NCBI GenBank assembly: GCA_030035585.1
Contig: CM057460.1
Span: 126,402,714-126,466,713, forward strand
Reading direction: 5' to 3'
From: Dugong dugon
Taxonomy: Eukaryota; Chordata; Mammalia; Sirenia; Dugongidae
DNA length: 64,000 nucleotides
Shown here in pieces: positions 59,961 to 64,000 of the stretch. A model generated the notes under the pieces. The model was not told where the DNA came from. It was given only the letters and a program-made list of their open reading frames with translations, and made no database searches. Position 1 is the stretch's first letter; each line of letters starts with the position of its first letter. Position numbers and translations under genes: made by a program.

Positions 59961-60474
59961 TGTCTTAGTTATCTAGTACTGCTACAACAGACATACCACA
60001 AATGGATGGTTTTAACGAAGAGAAATTTATTCTCTTCTAGGAGGCTAGAAGTCAGAATTCTGGGTATGAGCTCCAGGGGAAGGCTTTCTCTCTCTGTCAG
60101 CTCTGGGGGATCCTTGTCATCAATCTTCCCCTGGTCTAGGAGCTTCTCAGTGCAGGGACCCTGGGTCCAAAGGACACGCTCCCCTCCTGGTTCTTCATTC
60201 TTGGTGACATGACGTCCCTCTGTCTCTCTGCTTGCTTCTCTCTTTTATATCTCCAGAGAAATTGACTCAAGATAAAACCTAATCTTGTGGACTGAGTCCA
60301 GCCTCATTAACATACCTGCCTCTAATCCTGCCTCATTAACATCAGAGAGGTAGGATTTACAACACATAGGAAAATCACATCAGATGACAAAATGGTAGAC
60401 ATCATACAATACTGGAAATCATGGCCTAGCCAAGCTGACACACATTTTGGGAGGACACATTTCAGTCTATAACA
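59961..60474 (-). repeat. 3' LTR of the MaLR provirus
   Basis: 514 bp; + strand tgtcttagttatc ... tctataaca. Lacks part of the 'ctcttcccctgg...' spacing seen in its partner but is otherwise co-linear with 61679-62196 and with the solo LTRs at 6240 and 49482. Confidence 0.88.
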
Positions 60475-61678
60475 TTCTACCCTTTGGCTCCCCAAAATCT
60501 GTGTCCTTGCCACATGTAAAACACATTCACCCCATCATATCATAGCAAACATCTTAATTCAACTCCAAGTCCAAAATCCAAAAATTCCTCTTCATCTGTG
60601 AAATCTAGAATACAAGTTACCTGCTTCCGAAGTACAATGGTGGAACAGCACAAGCTAGACATTTCCATTACAAATGGGAGAAATTGGAGGGAAAGAAGGG
60701 ATAACAGGCGCCAAGCAAGTCAGCAAAACACATTACATTAGCTCTCAAGGCTTGAAAATAATCCTCTGTTCTCTGAGACCATTAGGCAATGGCCCTGCCC
60801 TCTAGACTCTGGGTATTGGCCACACTTTCTGGATTCTGGGTGGAGGTCCTTGGCCCTGGGCTTCAGCTCTGCCTTCCAGGTCCACTGGAATGGCAACTCT
60901 GCTCCCTCACATTTGGACAGCATCATCCTCCTAGACCATCCAAGTGATGACCTTACCCCCTTGGCCCTGGCAGTCCCCATTCTTCTGCCCCTTGGACATG
61001 GCAGGCCCAGCCCTTAAGCTTTGGTCAGTGGATCTGGCCCCATCCCTCTGGCAGTCATGAACAGCAGTCCCATACTCCAAAACTGAGTTGGTGAAGATCT
61101 GACTCTTTGAAACCTAGGAGGCTATGGCCCCACACTTTGAGACTCCAGAGGTTGTGGCCCTACCCTTTGAGACTGAAGCAGCTCTGCTTCCTGTGTTCCT
61201 TGTCTCTTCAGCTTCTGCTTTCTGGTTCCTTGGCTTCTTGGCTCCTCCGACTTTGCTGCCCAGTCTTCCCTGCTGGGACAAGTGTTCCAAAACTCTTTAG
61301 CTCCACTGATAAGTGCTTGGGGGCACCCTACTCTGCCAGGAAGCCTCCTGAGCAAAGACACTCAGCTCTCTTGCTCTGTGGGTTGGCTCCAGTGCTCTCT
61401 CAAGCTGGTCTCCTGGTTCTGCTACTGCCATTTCTCTGCTGCTGCTTCTTGCCATCTGCACTGTCTCCAGTGCAAGAGCTCTCCTCACTTCCTTCTGAGT
61501 CCTCACCAGAATTGTCTTTGATGTCCATAATTCCACCAACAGTCTCTTCAAGGCAATCTAGGCTTTTACTACTAGGCACTTTAAAACTCTTCCAGCTTCT
61601 ACCATTCACAATTTTGAAACCACTTGCACATTGCAGGTATCTATTAGGGCAGCACCCCACTCTCCCAGTACCAAATTC

Positions 61679-62196
61679 TGTCTTTTTTAGTGCTGCTACA
61701 AAAGAAATACCATAAGTTGGTGGCTTTAACAAAGAGAAATTTATTCTCTCACAGTCTAGGAGGACAGAAGTCTGAATTCAGGGCACCAGCTCCAGGGGAA
61801 GGCTTTTTCTCTCTGTCAGCTCTAGGGGAAGGTCGTTGTCATCAATCTCCCCCTGGTCTAGCAGCTTCTCAGTGCAGGGACCCTGGATCCAAAGGACGTG
61901 CGCCCCTCTTGATTCTTCGTTCTTGGTGGCATGAGGTCCTTCTGTCTCTCTGCTCGCTTCTCTCTTTTGTATCTCAAAAGAAATTGACTCAAGATACAAC
62001 CTAATCTTGTAAATTGAGTTCTGCCTCATTAACATAACTGCCTTAATCCTGCCTCATTAACATCAGATAGGTAGGATTTACAACACATAAGAAAATCACA
62101 TCAGATGACAAAATGGTAGACAATTGCACACTACTGGGAATCATGGCCTAGCCAACTTGACACACATATTGGAGGGACACAATTCAATCTATAACA
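61679..62196 (-). repeat. 5' LTR of the MaLR provirus
   Basis: 518 bp; + strand tgtcttttttagtgctgc ... tctataaca. The opening differs from the usual tgtcttagttatctagtg by substitutions and a short deletion. Confidence 0.88.
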
Positions 62197-62469
62197 CATT
62201 TTAAATTATAAAATTACTATAAATGATTATACAATGTACAAACATTAAAACTTCAGCTGGCTATAATCAATCTGATTTTAACTAGTTGAATTAAACCAAG
62301 TCTCCTTTGGAAGACATGGACGCTGACTGAGGAGTCTGTGGAGTTGGCTCTGATGCTACTTGCTGTGTAACCTTGGGCAGTTTACTTAGACACCATTTGT
62401 AAAACTGGAGTGTTGAAGTGAATGATATCTTGGTGTCTCCCTGTTCTAAAATTCTCTGAGACACCTAGC

Positions 62470-62730
62470 AGCCTCTCTAGCAGAGGAGGCAGTATGGTAT
62501 ATTGTAGCAGAGGCTCGGGTTCTGGGTCAGATAGACTTGAATTCATATTTTTATTCATTGTTTATCAGTTATATGTCTTTGGGCCTCTTATTTGACCAGT
62601 TGTTCCTCAGTTTCCTTATCTGTATAATGTAACAGACCAACCTTAAAGGGTTATTGTGAAGATTAAATAATGTTTAACTGAGGCCTGACACACTTCGGTA
62701 TTCAGAACATGGTTAGTAATTTTAAAAAAT
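62470..62730 (+). repeat. MIR SINE
   Basis: 'gaggctcgggttctgggtcagatagacttgaattc', 'tttgggcctcttatttgaccagttgttcctcagtttccttatctgtataatg', 'gggttattgtgaagattaaataatg': sense MIR. A second MIR-like stretch (ctgtgtaaccttgggcagtttactt) precedes it at 62320-62465. Confidence 0.82.
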
Positions 62731-63379
62731 TGTTATTGGAATTTCAAATAAAGCTACAAAAACATTTATAATATTTTATTTTCAAATCTTTTTCAGAGTG
62801 GCTAAATTCTTATTAATTATTAGGGGCAATCTAAGCCATGGAAACTCTAGGTTATACCATTAAATCGATTTCTTAAAACAATTACAGATTTACTTATTGA
62901 AAAACTGAGGTAAATTATTTCTACAACATAGTCAGTGAGCAAGTAAAATAGAATTTTTCTTATTAATCTTGTTCTAGAAAATATGTTATTACTGCCAGAA
63001 AATAAATGAGATTATTATCAAGGGAAGAATTAAGCTTGGCTTGCTCAGATGCTCAAAGGGGTGTAGTGAAGATAAATTTTCTAGGACCAAAATATGGAAG
63101 TGCTAGAACATGTTGAAAGAATATGCTGTAGGAGGCTTTGGTTGTCCTTAGGGGACTGAACCTAAAATTGAAGAGCCCTGTGGTCTGGCAATGCTGAGGA
63201 GCTCAAACAGAAGCCTGAAGAGTTAGGTTGGCAATTGACTCCCGCCTTTTTGTGGTTATAAAGGACTGTGTTGGTGGTATTGTGCCAAATTGGTAAAATC
63301 TTACCAAGACAGATACCATCTAAAAGTGCACTTCAATGTTACCAAAATAGTGCTAAATAATATGTACTTAAGGCCTACT

Positions 63380-63590
63380 AAAAGGAGCCCTGGTGGCACA
63401 GTGTTTAAATGCTCAGCTGCTAAGCAAAATGTTGGCAGTTTGAACCCATCAGCCACTCCATGAGAGAAAAATGTGACAGTCTGCTTCTGTAAAGATTACA
63501 GCTTTGGAAACCCTGTGGGCCAGTTCTACTCTGTACTATGGGGTCGCTGTGAGTTGGAATCAACTCGACAGCAACGAGTAAGGCCTACTT
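63380..63590 (+). mobile_element. AfroSINE (long form)
   Basis: 'aaaaggagccctggtggcacagtgtttaaatg', 'ttggcagtttgaacccatcagccactcc', 'ggggtcgctgtgagttggaatcaactcgacagcaac'. Complete. Confidence 0.92.
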
Positions 63591-63591
63591 A

Positions 63592-63803
63592 GTCCCCAAG
63601 TGGCATAAGCAGTTTGCGATTGGCTGCTAACCTAAAGATTGGAGGTTTGAACCCACCCAGTGATGCCGTGGAAGAAAGGCCTAGTGATCTGCTTCTGTAA
63701 AGATTACAGCCAAGAAAACCCTATGGAGCAGTTCTGCTCAGTAACACACAGGGTCGTTGTGAATCGGAATCAACTCCATGGCAACAAGGTTTTTTTTATT
63801 TTT
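63592..63803 (+). mobile_element. AfroSINE, variant subfamily
   Basis: 'cttagtccccaagtggcataagcag', 'attggaggtttgaacccacccagtgatgcc', 'gaaaggcctagtgatctgcttc', 'gggtcgttgtgaatcggaatcaactccatggcaac', T-rich end. Lies head to tail with the long-form SINE before it. Confidence 0.9.
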
Positions 63804-64000
63804 TAAGGCATACCATGCCAAAAATTCCCCTGACAATAGTTCGAATATTGTGATATAATTTAATGTAACCTTTCTGATTTGAAGAGATCTTTTTAACTTG
63901 ATTTCTTGTCTTGTTTTTTAATATGGTATGTTTGAGGGAGTACTCTAGCAAAACTCTCTGTCATATTTAAGCCTTATGAATTGATGTCCTAGGGGATTAT

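Larger units (their letters stand above)
59961..62196 (-). mobile_element. MaLR provirus: LTR - internal - LTR
   Basis: Two ~515-bp LTRs (59961-60474 and 61679-62196) enclose 1204 bp. Flanking 5-bp duplication CACTT / CATTT (59956-59960 and 62197-62201) with one mismatch. Just inside the right LTR the minus strand reads 'ggtactgggagagtggggtgctg', like the start of mammalian MaLR internal sequence, so the right LTR is the 5' LTR. The internal region has no gag or pol frame I can recognise; MaLRs are non-autonomous. Confidence 0.88.
59040..64000 (+). other. LVRN: LVRN intron 12 (partial)
   Basis: Begins GTAAGA and runs off the window. Contains SINEs, a MaLR provirus and MIR remnants. 62735-63380 and 63805-64000 hold nothing recognisable. 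No exon 13 candidate was seen. Confidence 0.85.

Noticed and set aside
61107..61715. 202-codon plus-strand open frame, Leu/Ser-rich
   Set aside because: It lies in the antisense of the MaLR internal region and runs into an LTR. The composition is that of reversed non-coding retroelement DNA, with no family motif.
1..64000. CRISPR arrays, operons, phage or bacterial systems
   Set aside because: The window is vertebrate nuclear DNA with spliced exons and mammalian repeats; the only regularly spaced repeats are microsatellites and dispersed SINEs.

Overview
The window is mammalian nuclear DNA, most likely from an elephant or close relative (Afrotheria, Paenungulata). The evidence is the repeat set: about two dozen copies of the Afrotherian tRNA-derived SINE (AfroSINE type), several RTE/BovB LINE copies whose 3' end matches the SINE tail, one characteristic L1 3' UTR seen repeatedly, and ERVL/MaLR LTR elements. 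There is one recognisable protein-coding gene and no sign of bacterial, plasmid or CRISPR content.

The gene is LVRN (laeverin, aminopeptidase Q), an M1-family zinc metallopeptidase on the + strand. I can place twelve coding exons between 3555 and 59039. They join in frame (698+143+140+127+155+114+144+66+66+173+77+140 = 2043 nt, 681 codons) with no stop or frameshift. They encode a type II membrane anchor, the N-terminal domain, the exopeptidase motif, the HEXXH-(18)-E zinc site, the catalytic tyrosine and the start of the C-terminal part. The remaining roughly 300 residues of a ~990-residue laeverin must lie beyond the right edge.

Layout: 1-1655 BovB relic; 1656-3554 upstream region becoming GC-rich, with the probable promoter; 3555-4252 exon 1; 4253-21228 intron 1 (SINEs, a MaLR solo LTR, a large minus-strand L1 relic); 21229-31000 exons 2-4 with a BovB copy and L1 3' ends between them; 31000-44150 a repeat-dense intron 4 with a three-level nest and an ERVL provirus; 44151-46267 exons 5-6 (active site); 46268-55231 intron 6 with a 3.3-kb antisense L1; 55232-59039 the compact cluster of exons 7-12; 59040-64000 intron 12 with a MaLR provirus and SINEs.

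Main points for a second look: the exopeptidase motif reads RAMEN rather than the GAMEN of most M1 enzymes or the HAMEN of human laeverin; intron 5 has a GC rather than GT donor; exon 2 lies between complementary (TG)n and (AC)n tracts; and two antisense L1 insertions end only 42 and 115 nt before the acceptors of exons 3 and 7. I found no convincing new biological system beyond these gene- and transposon-level observations. Repeat names and edges are recalled by eye, not computed.
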